From NCBI RefSeq assembly GCF_026625885.1, contig NZ_CP113068.1, forward strand, positions 3,596,001 to 3,660,000: 64,000 nucleotides of DNA. The letters are read 5' to 3'. The notes under the pieces are model-generated. The model had not been told where the DNA came from, did not search any database, and saw nothing but the letters and a program-made list of their open reading frames with translations. Shown piece by piece: positions 30,008-39,777 of the stretch. Within the stretch, counting starts at the first letter, position 1, and the number at the start of each line of letters is the position of its first letter. The stretch is from Roseateles sp. SL47. GTDB taxonomy: Bacteria; Pseudomonadota; Gammaproteobacteria; Burkholderiales; Burkholderiaceae_C. A program made the translations under genes and the position numbers.

Positions 30008-33000
30008 ATGTGGATGACCCGTATCTCCATCCAGAACCCTGTGTTCGCCACCATGGTGATGGTGGCCCTGTGTGTGCTGGGTCTGTTTTCCTATTCCAGG
30101 CTGGGCGTCGAGCAGATGCCCGACATCTCCCTGCCCGGCGCCTGGATCGATGTGCGTTACCCCGGTGCCTCGCCCGAGGCGGTGGAACGTGAAATCGCCA
30201 AGCCGCTGGAGGAAGCGCTGAACACCGTGGCCGGTGTGGACCGCATCCAGTCCCGCAGCTTTGAGGGCCGGGTGCAGGCCAGCGTGGAATTCAGCCTCAA
30301 TGTCGACATGAACCGGGCCATGCAGGAAGTGCGGGACCAGGTGGCACTGGCCCAGGCCAACTTCCCCAAGGAAGCCAAGCCGCCGACCGTGTCACGGTTC
30401 CAAGGCGACAACGCCCAGCCGGTGGTGGTGGCGGCCTTGCTCAGCAAGACCCGCACGCCGCGTGAAATCTCGATGATGGCCGACCTGGTCGTGTCCAAGC
30501 GCCTGTCGCGCGTGGAAGGCGTGGCCCGCGTGGATGTGGGCGGCCTGGCGCTGCGGGAGGTGCGCATCGACCTGGACCCGCAACGCCTGCGTGCCTACAG
30601 CGTGACCCCGGCGCAGATTGCGGCGGCGCTCAATGAGGCCAATACCGATTCGCCGGTGGGCCTGCTCTCGAATGCCGCCACCGACACCATGCTGCGGGTG
30701 GAAGGCAGGGTGAAGGACCCCAAGGAGTTCGTGAATGTGGTGGTGGCCCGCCGGGGCGACCTCAACCTCACCCTGGGCGACCTGGGCACGCTGGTGGAGC
30801 GTGAACGCGAGCGGGATTCGATTGCCCGCATCAATGGCCAGCCGGCGGTCAACTTCAACATCTTCAAGCAGCAGGACGCCAACATTGTTGCCACCGGCGA
30901 AGCCATCCAATCCGCGCTGGCGGAGCTGCGCAAGACGCTGCCCAAGGACATGGAGCTGCGCCTGATCTATGCCAACAGCGACTTCGTGAAGAACTCGCTC
31001 AAGGGCCTGCGCCACACGCTGGTGGAAGGCGCGTTGCTGACCGTCGCCATCGTTTTCCTGTTCCTGCACAGCTGGCGGTCCACCGTCATCACCGGCCTCA
31101 CCTTGCCGATTTCAGTGATCTCCAGCTTCATCGCCGTTTATGCCTTCGGCTTCACCCTGAACTTCATGACGATGATGGCGCTGAGCCTGTGCATCGGGCT
31201 GCTGATCGACGATGCCATCGTGGTGCGGGAGAACATCGTGCGCCATGTGGGCATGGGCAAGGACCATCGACGCGCGGCGGAGGATGGCACCAATGAAATC
31301 GGCCTGGCGGTGATGGCCACCACCTTTGCCATTTGCGCGGTATTTGTGCCGGTGGCGTTCATGGGGGGCGTGATCGGGAAGTTCTTCTACCCGTTCGGCA
31401 TCACCGTGGCGGTGGCGGTGCTGGTGTCGCTGTTTGTCAGCTTCACGCTGGACCCGATGATGTCGTCGGTCTGGCACGACCCGCCATCGGCCCGACTGAA
31501 GCGGTGGCCAGTGATCGGCCACCTGATCCGCGCCACCGATGCCGGCATGGATGTTCTGCACCGCTGGTATGAAAGCAGCATCCGCTGGATCTTCTCCGGC
31601 CGCCGCTACCGTCTGTTCGTGCCGCCGGTGCCGGTGTATGCGCGTCCGTTCGATGGCCATGGCGAGCGCCAGCGCCAGCTGCCGCGTCGTCTGCGCCTGG
31701 CCACCATCACGCCACGGGGCCTGGTCACCCTGGGCGGTGTGGCCAGCTTTGTGGGGGCGTTGATGCTGGTGCCCTTGGTGGGCGGTGAATTCGTGCCGCA
31801 GACCGACCAGGGCTTCACCCAGCTCAGCCTGCGCATGCCGGTGGCCACGAGCCTGGAGCGGGGCGACAACAAGGTGCGGCAGGTGGAGGAGATCGTCTCG
31901 CGCATGCCGGAGGTGAAGACGGTGTCCACCGTGGTGGGGGCCACGGGTGAAGGCATGTCCACCGGCCGCAACCAGGCCATGCTCAACATCGCCCTGGTGG
32001 ACCGTCGTGAGCGCCAGCGCAGCCAGACGCAGGTGGAAGACGCCATCCGCGCGGAAATCTCCCGCATTCCCGGCGTGGAGGTCAGCGTGGGCTTCAATCG
32101 TCCGGTGTGGGTGACCATTCTGGGCAGCGACCCGGAGGTGCTGACCCAGGTGGCCAAGGACTTCGCCGCCAAGGTGAAGAAGATCAAGGGGGCGGTCGAT
32201 GTGGACACCACCGTCAAACCGGGTGTGCCGACCTATGCGGTCCGTCTGAAGGACTCAGCGGTGCGTGAACTGGGCCTGAATGCGCCGATGGTGGCGTCTT
32301 CGCTGCATGCCTATGTGAACGGCGAGGTGGCCACCTACTGGACCACGCCGAACGGCGATCAGGTGGAGGTCCTGTTGCGCCTGCCCCAGGACCAGCGGCA
32401 GAACCTGGAACAGATGCGTCGCCTGCCGGTGGCCTTTGCCAAGGACGGTTCGCCCGTGTCGCTGGAGCAGGTGGCCACGCTGGAGGAGGTGTTCAACCCC
32501 GAGGTGATCCGCCGTCAGAACCTGCAGCGCCGTGAAGCGGTTTATGCCGGTGTGCAGGGGCGTCCGTCGGGCGATGTGAATGCGGACGTGCAGAAGCTCA
32601 TCAAAGAGACCGAACTGCCCCCGGGCATCAGCTTCATGGTGGACGGGGACAGCAAGCAGCAGGCGGACTTCATGATCGGCCTGGTGGCGGCGATGGGGCT
32701 GGCGCTGATCTTCATCTACATCGTGCTGGCCAGCCAGTTCGCCAGCTTCCTGCAGCCGATTGCGATCATGGCGTCGCTGCCGCTGTCGCTCATCGGGGTG
32801 ATGCTGGCCCTGCTGTTTTGGAAGACCACGCTGAATGTGTTCTCCATGATCGGCCTGGTGATGCTGATGGGCCTGGTGACCAAAAACGCGATTCTGCTGG
32901 TGGACTTTGCCAACCATGCGCGCAAGGAAGGGCTCTCCATTCCCGAGGCGCTGCTGCAGGCCGGGCTGGTGCGGATGCGGCCCATCATCATGACGACTGC

Positions 33001-33289
33001 CGCCATGGTGTTTGGCATGTTGCCGATGGCGATTGCGCTGAATGATGGTGGCGAGATCCAGGCACCGATGGGCCGGGCCATCATCGGCGGGGTGATCACC
33101 TCGACGCTGCTGACGCTGGTGGTGGTGCCGGTGATTTATTCCTACCTGGTGCGGGGTGCCAAGACCTTCCATGCGGCGGTGCAGGACGGGCAGGGCGGGG
33201 CAAGTGCTGCGACGTCTCAAGATGAGCGGCGTTCGGAGGCGTCTCTGGGCGATGTGGCTGCCACTCCCTCGGCTGGCATGGCGGACTGA
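30008..33289 (+). CDS. RND efflux permease
   Basis: Second proton-driven RND exporter of the window, 1093 residues. It starts MWMTRISIQNPVFATMVMVA and shows the helix 4 relay motif GLLIDDAIVVRENIVRHVGM and the duplicated 12-helix layout. The cytosolic loop between helices 6 and 7 has an Arg/Pro-rich insertion (about residues 535-565). It is clearly related to the permease at 12967 but diverged well beyond recent duplication. Substrate is unknown, and no outer-membrane channel gene is adjacent. Confidence 0.93.
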   Translation: MWMTRISIQNPVFATMVMVALCVLGLFSYSRLGVEQMPDISLPGAWIDVRYPGASPEAVEREIAKPLEEALNTVAGVDRIQSRSFEGRVQASVEFSLNVDMNRAMQEVRDQVALAQANFPKEAKPPTVSRFQGDNAQPVVVAALLSKTRTPREISMMADLVVSKRLSRVEGVARVDVGGLALREVRIDLDPQRLRAYSVTPAQIAAALNEANTDSPVGLLSNAATDTMLRVEGRVKDPKEFVNVVVARRGDLNLTLGDLGTLVERERERDSIARINGQPAVNFNIFKQQDANIVATGEAIQSALAELRKTLPKDMELRLIYANSDFVKNSLKGLRHTLVEGALLTVAIVFLFLHSWRSTVITGLTLPISVISSFIAVYAFGFTLNFMTMMALSLCIGLLIDDAIVVRENIVRHVGMGKDHRRAAEDGTNEIGLAVMATTFAICAVFVPVAFMGGVIGKFFYPFGITVAVAVLVSLFVSFTLDPMMSSVWHDPPSARLKRWPVIGHLIRATDAGMDVLHRWYESSIRWIFSGRRYRLFVPPVPVYARPFDGHGERQRQLPRRLRLATITPRGLVTLGGVASFVGALMLVPLVGGEFVPQTDQGFTQLSLRMPVATSLERGDNKVRQVEEIVSRMPEVKTVSTVVGATGEGMSTGRNQAMLNIALVDRRERQRSQTQVEDAIRAEISRIPGVEVSVGFNRPVWVTILGSDPEVLTQVAKDFAAKVKKIKGAVDVDTTVKPGVPTYAVRLKDSAVRELGLNAPMVASSLHAYVNGEVATYWTTPNGDQVEVLLRLPQDQRQNLEQMRRLPVAFAKDGSPVSLEQVATLEEVFNPEVIRRQNLQRREAVYAGVQGRPSGDVNADVQKLIKETELPPGISFMVDGDSKQQADFMIGLVAAMGLALIFIYIVLASQFASFLQPIAIMASLPLSLIGVMLALLFWKTTLNVFSMIGLVMLMGLVTKNAILLVDFANHARKEGLSIPEALLQAGLVRMRPIIMTTAAMVFGMLPMAIALNDGGEIQAPMGRAIIGGVITSTLLTLVVVPVIYSYLVRGAKTFHAAVQDGQGGASAATSQDERRSEASLGDVAATPSAGMAD

Positions 33290-33394
33290 TGGAGGCGAGG
33301 GGGAGGAAAGCAGCCCGCGTCGTGGGGATCATTGCCCAGCTCTGGTTCGGGCGGAGCTTGCCGACCAGGGCGAGGTGCCTACATGGCGTCAGAA

Positions 33395-34434
33395 CTAGAG
33401 CCGAGCGAGTAGTTCCTGAGCAGCAGCCTCGAACGAGGCAAACGCTGTAGAACACCCAACTTCAGCCCCCTCGAAAATGAGGGGAAGCAGCCTTTCGGAA
33501 TACCGTGCTCGAAGCTCCTCGCTGACCTTTGCCGTTTTGAGGATCTTGGTCAAAGCCACGCGAGGATGCGATTCAAATTCGGGGTCTCTGTCCTTAAATT
33601 CAGCAGCGTCGCCTGCTACCAACTCCGCAAAGATGGAGCACGCCAGAGCAAGCTGCTCTCCGGCTGGGCCTCCATGATGCGGTGAACATCGTAAACGTGA
33701 CGAACCAATGCAGGGTCCATCTCCGATTCTTGGAGTCCACTCCATTTCCAGTGGCAGCGTCGTAGGAGTGACAGCACCTTCTCGGCAAGCGTCTCGGCGA
33801 CGTGGAAGCATGAAATCGTAACGGTCTTCGATCGTGGTAAGCCCGCCAAGGTTTCGTGCAGATAACCGAAGCTGACTGGCGTGGCCTTCAGCCTCGGATG
33901 TCTATGGATGACTTCTAGCTTCAATTCGGGCCGCAGCGTTCCAAGCAGCGGCGCCTTCGACTTGTACTGAGAGCCAACCACGTAGTAGCGATGTGCGTCG
34001 CGGACGTGAGGATTCCTCCGGCCGTCCACGACATCTGGCACTTTAAATTCTGCGGACGCCAAAACACTTTCGATGGCCGCATGGAGGGCCCTCAAGCGCG
34101 CCCGGCAGCTGATGTCCTTCTTAAGCTCAGCAGACGGGGGCGAGAGGACCACCTTGATGTCGATGTCTTCGGACATCCGGGAAATCAGCCGGTGCGCCTT
34201 GGAAAGGCAAGTTCCTCCGGCAAACACGAGCTGAATGCCGTCATCGACTTTTGGTGATTCCCCTCGACGCAGCCCCTTGAAGTGCTCATGCCGAATTTCC
34301 AGTCGGCTCAGCTCGTCGAGCAAGTCCGTAACGTGGATATCTTTCTCTGCCGTTTGATAGGGCAGGCCAGCAAGAAGCCCTTGCGCCGAAAGGTCTTCAA
34401 GCGCTTGCTGCTGCTCGACCGTAATTGTTCTCAT
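33395..34434 (-). pseudogene. AbiEii-type nucleotidyltransferase toxin, frameshifted
   Basis: Toxin half of a type IV toxin-antitoxin module, predicted to transfer nucleotides and arrest growth. The N-terminal 270 residues contain the nucleotidyltransferase motif FAGGTCLSKAHRLISRMSED followed by IDIKVVL, then HVAETLAEKVLSLLRR. The frame breaks near 33650-33664, after VYDVHRIMEAQPE. The family's C-terminus (ALACSIFAELVAGDAAEFKD...) continues in another frame to 33395, as if one base were lost. As written the toxin is truncated and gains about 15 foreign residues. The start at 34434 overlaps the antitoxin gene by 38 bases. Base composition is AT-richer than the neighbours, consistent with transfer. 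Confidence 0.8.
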
Positions 34435-34822
34435 AGGCGAGGCGGCGCCCGCCCACGACAATGTTTCGCTGAATCCGGCGTTTTCCCGTGTTGACCACCA
34501 GTTTGCCGGGCATCTGAGTGGTTCGACCCGCGTTGTACTCTGCCGCAGCGCTGCCCACGCTCACTTTCACGCCCATGCGGTTCAGAGCTTCCAGGGAAAG
34601 ACTTTCCAATGTTCCTGCTGGAATGGTTGCCCCGGTGACAGAGCTAACTCTGGTTTTTGCGTAGATGCCGGTGCCAATTCGTACAAGCACCCCGCGTTGC
34701 TGCAGCAACTTTAGAGCTGCGGAAAGCTGGGAGGAGCTGCCGAGCGAGGCGATGTCCGAGCGCAGGACGACATTGCCCTTTCTCCGGGCAATGGACCGCA
34801 GTAGTCGTTCTTCCAGTTTCAT
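34397..34822 (-). CDS. DUF6088 / AbiEi-like antitoxin
   Basis: A 141-residue protein upstream of and overlapping the AbiEii-like toxin gene. The N-terminus looks like a winged helix (LRSDIASLGSSSQLSAALKL, LLQQRGVLVRIGTGIYAKT), as in AbiEi-type antitoxins that also repress their operon. The C-terminal half (about 60-141) is the DUF6088-like region. A long inverted repeat about 100 bases upstream is a candidate operator. The antitoxin frame is intact although the toxin is broken. Confidence 0.8.
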   Translation of the reverse strand: MKLEERLLRSIARRKGNVVLRSDIASLGSSSQLSAALKLLQQRGVLVRIGTGIYAKTRVSSVTGATIPAGTLESLSLEALNRMGVKVSVGSAAAEYNAGRTTQMPGKLVVNTGKRRIQRNIVVGGRRLAYENNYGRAAASA

Positions 34823-35087
34823 GACCTTACCCTTCTTGAACCCGCAAGAGTCGCTGGCGATAGGAGGTTTGGCATCATTCGAAAAAGCCCGTAATTTCTT
34901 TATAAATCAAAGACTTGTGACTCCGCATCTTGCCGGAAAGTCGGCAAGATGCGGAGCCGAATCGTGTGCGTGCGTCCGAGATGGAAGCCCCGGGGCTCCT
35001 GTAAGCGGGCGCGCAAAAACGGAATTGGGAGCGCACAAAGGCGGAATTGAAGCCGCCTTCATGCACCCATGTGGATAACCGGGGAGC
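34823..35087. other. Gene-free stretch upstream of the toxin-antitoxin module
   Basis: No gene seen. It holds an AT-rich segment (34880-34915, about 30 bases of low GC) likely to be the promoter of the toxin-antitoxin pair, and the 15-base-pair inverted repeat listed separately. The right part runs up to the end of the phage tail fibre gene and may contain a prophage junction. Confidence 0.5.
34921..34956. promoter_or_regulatory. 15-bp perfect inverted repeat
   Basis: CTCCGCATCTTGCCG at 34921-34935 is followed by a 6-base spacer and its exact reverse complement at 34942-34956. It sits about 100 bases upstream of the antitoxin start, where AbiEi-type antitoxins are known to bind inverted repeats for autoregulation. 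A terminator role is less likely because no T-run follows on either strand. Confidence 0.6.
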
Positions 35088-37088
35088 CTAGGCGACCGCA
35101 CTGTAGGACACCCCGGACAGCGAAATCCAGTCGCTGCAGTTCGCGGTGGACCCGGTCGCCTCGTTCACCCGCACCGTGCCGTCCGAGCCAACCACCACCG
35201 GCACGGCGGTCTGGTTCCCCCCCGCCGAGCCCGTCGCCATGAAGCGCTTAGGCGTCAGCGGCCACGCCCAGGCGGGCAGCGTTGAGACGAGGTTGTTGCC
35301 GCCCGGTTTCACCAGGCCACGGACGTTCACCCGCCCGCCGAGCAGGTCCACACCAAAGGGATCGTTGCCATTTACCTGGCTCCAGGTGCCCGCCAACGCA
35401 GGCCGGAGGCCCCCGTTCAGGGTGCTGTAGACCTGGGGCACGTTCGTGGTCTTCTGAAGAGCGCCGAGGACGATGCTGGGCGTGCCGGTGATGTGGAAGA
35501 CCGCGTCGGCGAGCACCTCGGCCACCAGAGTTCCGATGTCGACGTAGGCCGTGTTCCCCAAGTCCACCGCGTTGTCCGCGCCCACCACCAGCAGATGCCC
35601 CACGCTCGCGCGCTCTTGCAGCGTCGCGCCGACGTGGAACACCGCCTGGAGCCCTACCGTGGTGTTGCGGCACTCCAACTGCCCGATGTTGAAGCGCATC
35701 AGGCTGCCTTGGCCGACGCCGGCGTCCAGCAGTTGCACCCCTTGTCGTATTCCGCCCACGTCCTTCTGGTCGATAAAGGCACCCCCGATCTTCACGGAGG
35801 AGATCACGTAGTTCCCCCCGAAGGACGTTCCAATGCCCCTTTTCGCCCCCACGGACCGCAGCTGAGCGATCTGCACCGTGTCGATGTTGTTGCCCGAAGC
35901 GTGGAGCAGCAGACCGTACTCTTGAGCGCCAAGAGCCGTCGCCCAGGGGGTGGTACCCGGAGGGCCGTTGGCGTCGGTCACGATCCGGCCGATGTTGATG
36001 TCGGACGCAATGGCCGTGGCCTGCAGGTCGGACTTGATGATGACGGCCTCGGTGCCATTGCAGTACGACGTCAGCGCCTCGGCGCGCACCTTGCTGCACT
36101 TGATGACGATGCCGTGGATGCCGTAGCAGCCGAGGATCTCCCCGGTACAAAGCACGTCGGCGACCCCTTCGCCGATGATCGCCGAGTGGGTCGCTGAGCC
36201 CGGGCTGCTGCACAAGGTCGTGACGTTGTGCAGGCGAATGCCACGCTTCAGCGGTGAGGCGGCCTTGATCGCATTGGTGGGATAGGTGATGTTCAGCGCC
36301 TCAGTGACGCCGGGCGCCTCGACGTTGCCGTAGAAGGCCGCGACCACGTTTTTGCCGCAGTCGATTCCCAGGTCGCTCAGCTCGAAGCCGCTGGCGTAGG
36401 CGAGCAGCATCCCCTGGATGATCGAGCCGCCAGTCAACGATCGGCAGTCGTTCGCATAGGCGGGCATCTTCCGGCCGCGAATCTTGACGTTGTCCTTGCT
36501 GATGTAGCTACCCGGGCCATCAAATCCGTATGCGTAGCCGGAAGGCTTGTAGGTCGCAACCTCCAGCTGCACCACACCGCCGCCTGCGGGCAACGCGTTG
36601 ATGGCTGCATCCAGCGCTCCGATGTTCCCGATCCCGAACCATTCGGGGCGCACGCTCATGCCGTTGTCGATGGTCACCTTCGCCGCCAAGTCGAAGATCT
36701 GTCGCGTGGTGTCGATGATAGGCACCGTGATCGTGACGGCTACGCCGACCAGGCAGGCACCGAAGATCTGCACCGGGCGGCCGCGCGCGTTGGCCGCCAC
36801 GAACTCGGCGCGCTTGTCGGTGCCGTCGGCAATGATGACCGTCGGCAAAGAATTGTTGGCGGGGCCGGCGAGCAGCTTGATCGCGGCCAGCAACTGGCCG
36901 TTCGAGTTGGGATCGAGCGCGGCTCCAGAGCCTTCAATGGCGCTCGCGACTTCCTCCTGGATCGCGTTGAACCATTCCGCCTGCCCTTCGGTCGGTCGAT
37001 TGGCCGTGCCAGGCACGCCGTTCTTCCAGCCGTGCTTGCCGGGGCCGAACGCGTCGGTGTCCTTGTTGAGCGTGTTGATGCGGCGCAT
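35088..37088 (-). CDS. Phage tail fibre / tailspike-like protein
   Basis: Last gene of the tail module, 666 residues. The N-terminus (INTLNKDTDAFGPGKHGWKNG) is the adaptor type found in Mu-like tail fibres. Residues about 150-560 are rich in Gly, Asn, Ile and Val with the periodicity of a right-handed beta-helix, as in tailspikes. The C-terminus is beta-rich and could trimerise. It probably recognises a surface glycan of the original host. Its position after gp48 is standard. The sequence itself does not reveal the receptor. Confidence 0.82.
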   Translation of the reverse strand: MRRINTLNKDTDAFGPGKHGWKNGVPGTANRPTEGQAEWFNAIQEEVASAIEGSGAALDPNSNGQLLAAIKLLAGPANNSLPTVIIADGTDKRAEFVAANARGRPVQIFGACLVGVAVTITVPIIDTTRQIFDLAAKVTIDNGMSVRPEWFGIGNIGALDAAINALPAGGGVVQLEVATYKPSGYAYGFDGPGSYISKDNVKIRGRKMPAYANDCRSLTGGSIIQGMLLAYASGFELSDLGIDCGKNVVAAFYGNVEAPGVTEALNITYPTNAIKAASPLKRGIRLHNVTTLCSSPGSATHSAIIGEGVADVLCTGEILGCYGIHGIVIKCSKVRAEALTSYCNGTEAVIIKSDLQATAIASDINIGRIVTDANGPPGTTPWATALGAQEYGLLLHASGNNIDTVQIAQLRSVGAKRGIGTSFGGNYVISSVKIGGAFIDQKDVGGIRQGVQLLDAGVGQGSLMRFNIGQLECRNTTVGLQAVFHVGATLQERASVGHLLVVGADNAVDLGNTAYVDIGTLVAEVLADAVFHITGTPSIVLGALQKTTNVPQVYSTLNGGLRPALAGTWSQVNGNDPFGVDLLGGRVNVRGLVKPGGNNLVSTLPAWAWPLTPKRFMATGSAGGNQTAVPVVVGSDGTVRVNEATGSTANCSDWISLSGVSYSAVA

Positions 37089-37091
37089 GGA

Positions 37092-37679
37092 TCAGACTCC
37101 GAAGTCAAAGAAACAGGTGGTGTGCGCCGGCTTCAGCCTGTTGACGACACACGTGATGGATTCAATCGAAGACCAGTTGGCCAAGGGCTCGATACAGGGG
37201 CTGCCCGCAGTGAAGTAGGTAACACGTTCCGACTGCGGCATCTGCATGACCCACACGAAGCGCCAGTCGGCCGAGGCAACCGGCTCTGCGCAGGTGTCGG
37301 TGCAGGTCCAGGGCGTGTACTCGTAGACCCTGGTGCCCGGATAGCCGAGTGCCTCGGCGAGCGCCTCGTAGTAGGCCGGCTGCTGCGATCCGCGAGCGGT
37401 GATGCGCGTGACCAACGCCAAGCGACGGTCGGCGATGGTCTGGCCGTCCACCTCGGCGCAGGCATCCGGGAGACCATAGGTTTGCTCGAACTCGTCGAGC
37501 AAGGCGTAGGTGCTGCGAGGGTCCAGCTCGCCATCCAGAACGCCGCCAAGGTCAAGACCATCGTCGAGCAGTGCCGCCATCGCGGCCAGCTCGGCAGCGA
37601 GCGCAGGGCCGCGCGAGTCGTAGGCCACCGGCGGTAGCAGCCGGGCAAGGATATCCATATGGGTCGAAGCCATCGTCAC
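37092..37679 (-). CDS. Mu gp48-like baseplate protein (YmfQ/DUF2313)
   Basis: A 195-residue tail protein of the YmfQ/DUF2313 family, needed for baseplate completion. The N-terminal segment MDILARLLPPVAYDSRGPAL and the later DRRLALVTRITARGSQQPAY are typical. It overlaps the upstream gp47-like gene by four bases (ATGA) and precedes the tail fibre gene by three bases, as in Mu-like phages. Confidence 0.85.
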   Translation of the reverse strand: MTMASTHMDILARLLPPVAYDSRGPALAAELAAMAALLDDGLDLGGVLDGELDPRSTYALLDEFEQTYGLPDACAEVDGQTIADRRLALVTRITARGSQQPAYYEALAEALGYPGTRVYEYTPWTCTDTCAEPVASADWRFVWVMQMPQSERVTYFTAGSPCIEPLANWSSIESITCVVNRLKPAHTTCFFDFGV

Positions 37680-38731
37680 ACCCCCAGCGTCAACGTGCCC
37701 ATCTGGGCCAATTCCAGATGAAGCACATTCACCGATGTCTCCACATTGGCGACTGGTGCGGTGATGACGACGTTGACGACGCCAGGCACGTCCTGGATAG
37801 CAGCCGACAGGCGACTCAGGTACACCGTGTCTCCCGGCGCTAGCTGATCCACGTAGGCCGCAATGGCCGTCGCCGCCGACGCCTGGGCCGATGCGAGTGA
37901 GACGCCGGAGAGGATCACGGTAGCCGTGATGTTGATCTCGACCAGATCGGGCTGCAGCACGAGCACGTCACTCGTCACCGGGCGGTGCTCCTCGATGTGG
38001 TCTTCCACCGCTTCGATGAGCCCCGCGCTCGGCAGTCCATCGAGAGCCCTGATCGCAACGTCCACAGTGCCCAAGCCGCGACGACCGCCAAAGCACCAGG
38101 CGCGGCCGACGCCGGCCACCTCGGTGGCCCACCGCACGTAGTCGGCCGAGTTGCCGCCGGCGGGCGCGTTGCGCATGCGTTCCAGTAGACGCGCGCGCAG
38201 TGAAGCGTCGTCCTCCGACACGTCGCCGCCGTCCATCGTGGCCACGGCCGCCGCAGTGATGCCAGCCACCGGAACGACGATGGTCAGCGGATCGGTGGGC
38301 GACAGATTGCCAGCGGGCCCGGCCAGCAGCGCCCAGGCCGCCACGTTGACCGAGCCCGAGCCGCCGATGGCCGTGTTCTCGGTCACCTCGTACTGCTGTC
38401 CGTTCGCCGCCTGCAGCAGCAGCCCGGCGCTGACGGGAGTTGTCGCCTCTCCGGTCAGCGTCACCGTGCCTGAGGCAACGGCGGCCGCCTTGCGGGCGAG
38501 GCCGTAAAGGGACGCTTGACGTTCCAAGTAGTCCGGATCGGCTGTGTCCGGGAAGTGCTGGCGTGCCAGCCACCAGATGTGCTGATGCAGGCTCTCGACG
38601 GCGGCCGCGACGGCGCTGGCGCGCACGTAGTGGTCGCTGTCGCTGCCGGTGGCCGCCTGGGGCTGCTGGTTGGCCACCTGCTGCAGGTAGCGCGCGCGCA
38701 GCGTGTCGAAGTCGGGGATTTCAATGGCCAT
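37676..38731 (-). CDS. Baseplate J / gp47 family protein
   Basis: Baseplate wedge protein of 351 residues. It starts IEIPDFDTLRARYLQQVANQ and contains the GVGRAWCFGGRRGLGTVDVA and HRPVTSDVLVLQPDLVEINI regions characteristic of Mu gp47 / P2 gpJ. It directly abuts the gp46-like gene upstream and overlaps gp48 downstream, consistent with one late transcript. Confidence 0.9.
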   Translation of the reverse strand: MAIEIPDFDTLRARYLQQVANQQPQAATGSDSDHYVRASAVAAAVESLHQHIWWLARQHFPDTADPDYLERQASLYGLARKAAAVASGTVTLTGEATTPVSAGLLLQAANGQQYEVTENTAIGGSGSVNVAAWALLAGPAGNLSPTDPLTIVVPVAGITAAAVATMDGGDVSEDDASLRARLLERMRNAPAGGNSADYVRWATEVAGVGRAWCFGGRRGLGTVDVAIRALDGLPSAGLIEAVEDHIEEHRPVTSDVLVLQPDLVEINITATVILSGVSLASAQASAATAIAAYVDQLAPGDTVYLSRLSAAIQDVPGVVNVVITAPVANVETSVNVLHLELAQMGTLTLGV

Positions 38732-39103
38732 TCAACCGACCTTGATGAAGAAGTCGAAAGTTCGCTCGGCTTGACCCGCGTCGGTGATCGTCACCAGCAG
38801 GTTCAGCCGCCCGGACGCATGCTCGGCCTGCACATCGACTGCGAGCGCTCGGCCGTCGTCGACCAGCGGCTGCAGGCATTGCTGAACAAACTGCACCGCT
38901 AGGCGCTGCACGCGCGGCACGTCCTTCTCGCGCTGCAGCTCGTGCAGGCGGGAGCCCAGCGACGTGTCGGCCCACCAGCTGCCCAGCGGCGTCATCACGC
39001 GCAGGTACACGGCGTTGGCCAGACCGTCCGCTGGATCGCGGGCCAAGTCGCCGGCCGACTGCACATAGTCGGCAGAGATGGGGTCAATGTAGGTGTCGCT
39101 CAT
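38732..39103 (-). CDS. Phage gp46 family protein
   Basis: A 123-residue baseplate protein of the GP46 family (Mu gene 46, lysozyme-like-fold baseplate wedge relative of P2 gpW). Features are YVQSAGDLARDPADGLANAV and GSWWADTSLGSRLHELQREK. I favour ATG 39103 with GAGG just upstream; GTG 39115 overlaps the gp45 stop and is an alternative. Confidence 0.88.
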   Translation of the reverse strand: MSDTYIDPISADYVQSAGDLARDPADGLANAVYLRVMTPLGSWWADTSLGSRLHELQREKDVPRVQRLAVQFVQQCLQPLVDDGRALAVDVQAEHASGRLNLLVTITDAGQAERTFDFFIKVG

Positions 39104-39111
39104 CGCTTGCC

Positions 39112-39777
39112 TCACATCGCCGCGCTCGGCGTGTTGGTGCTGCCGCCAGAGACGTTGTTCTCCGGGTGCTTGTGGCCGTTGTAGACGGCACGCATGCCGC
39201 TCATGGTCTTGGCACCGCCGGCGTCGGCCACCTCGCCATCGGCCGTGATATTGGCGCCGGCAGTGACGTTGTGCGAGGCGGCGACGGTTGGCGTGTTCAG
39301 CGCCACACCGCCACTCGCGTCAACCGTGAACTGCGGCGTCGTTATGGTCACGCTGCTGGCCGCGTTGATCTGCACCTTATCGGTCTCGATCAGCACCTTG
39401 GCCTGGCTGACCATGTGGATGGTGCGGTCGGCGCGGAGGTGGACGAAGTCGCCCCACTGGTTGTAGAGGCAGGCCTCGCCGGCCTGGTCGAGCTGGAAGC
39501 GGTAGGCGCCGTGCTCGGTGGCCACGATGACGGCCGCACTGCTGCGGCCGCCGAGCGGCAGCACGATGAGTTGCGTGCCCGCCGGCGGTGCGCTGGTGAA
39601 GCCGAACTGCTGCATCAGCTCGACGCGATCGAGCTGCTCGCCGGCCAGGCCTTCGCCGCTGGCGAGTTGAACCTTGGGTCTGAGCTGCAAACTCGTCAGC
39701 AGGCCTCGGAAGGCAAGCCGGGCGCCGGCGGCCGCGCGCTCCACTTGGCGCCGCATGGCTTCGACCATCCGCGTCAT
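39112..39777 (-). CDS. Mu gp45-like baseplate assembly protein V
   Basis: Central spike protein of the baseplate, 221 residues. It has the OB-fold gpV-type N-terminal domain and a C-terminal beta-helical needle with repeated short strands (MVSQAKVLIETDKVQINAAS, VTITTPQFTVDASGGVALNT). The ATG at 39777 overlaps the upstream gene by four bases. The longer open frame seen upstream is inside the gp44-like gene and is rejected. Confidence 0.87.
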   Translation of the reverse strand: MTRMVEAMRRQVERAAAGARLAFRGLLTSLQLRPKVQLASGEGLAGEQLDRVELMQQFGFTSAPPAGTQLIVLPLGGRSSAAVIVATEHGAYRFQLDQAGEACLYNQWGDFVHLRADRTIHMVSQAKVLIETDKVQINAASSVTITTPQFTVDASGGVALNTPTVAASHNVTAGANITADGEVADAGGAKTMSGMRAVYNGHKHPENNVSGGSTNTPSAAM

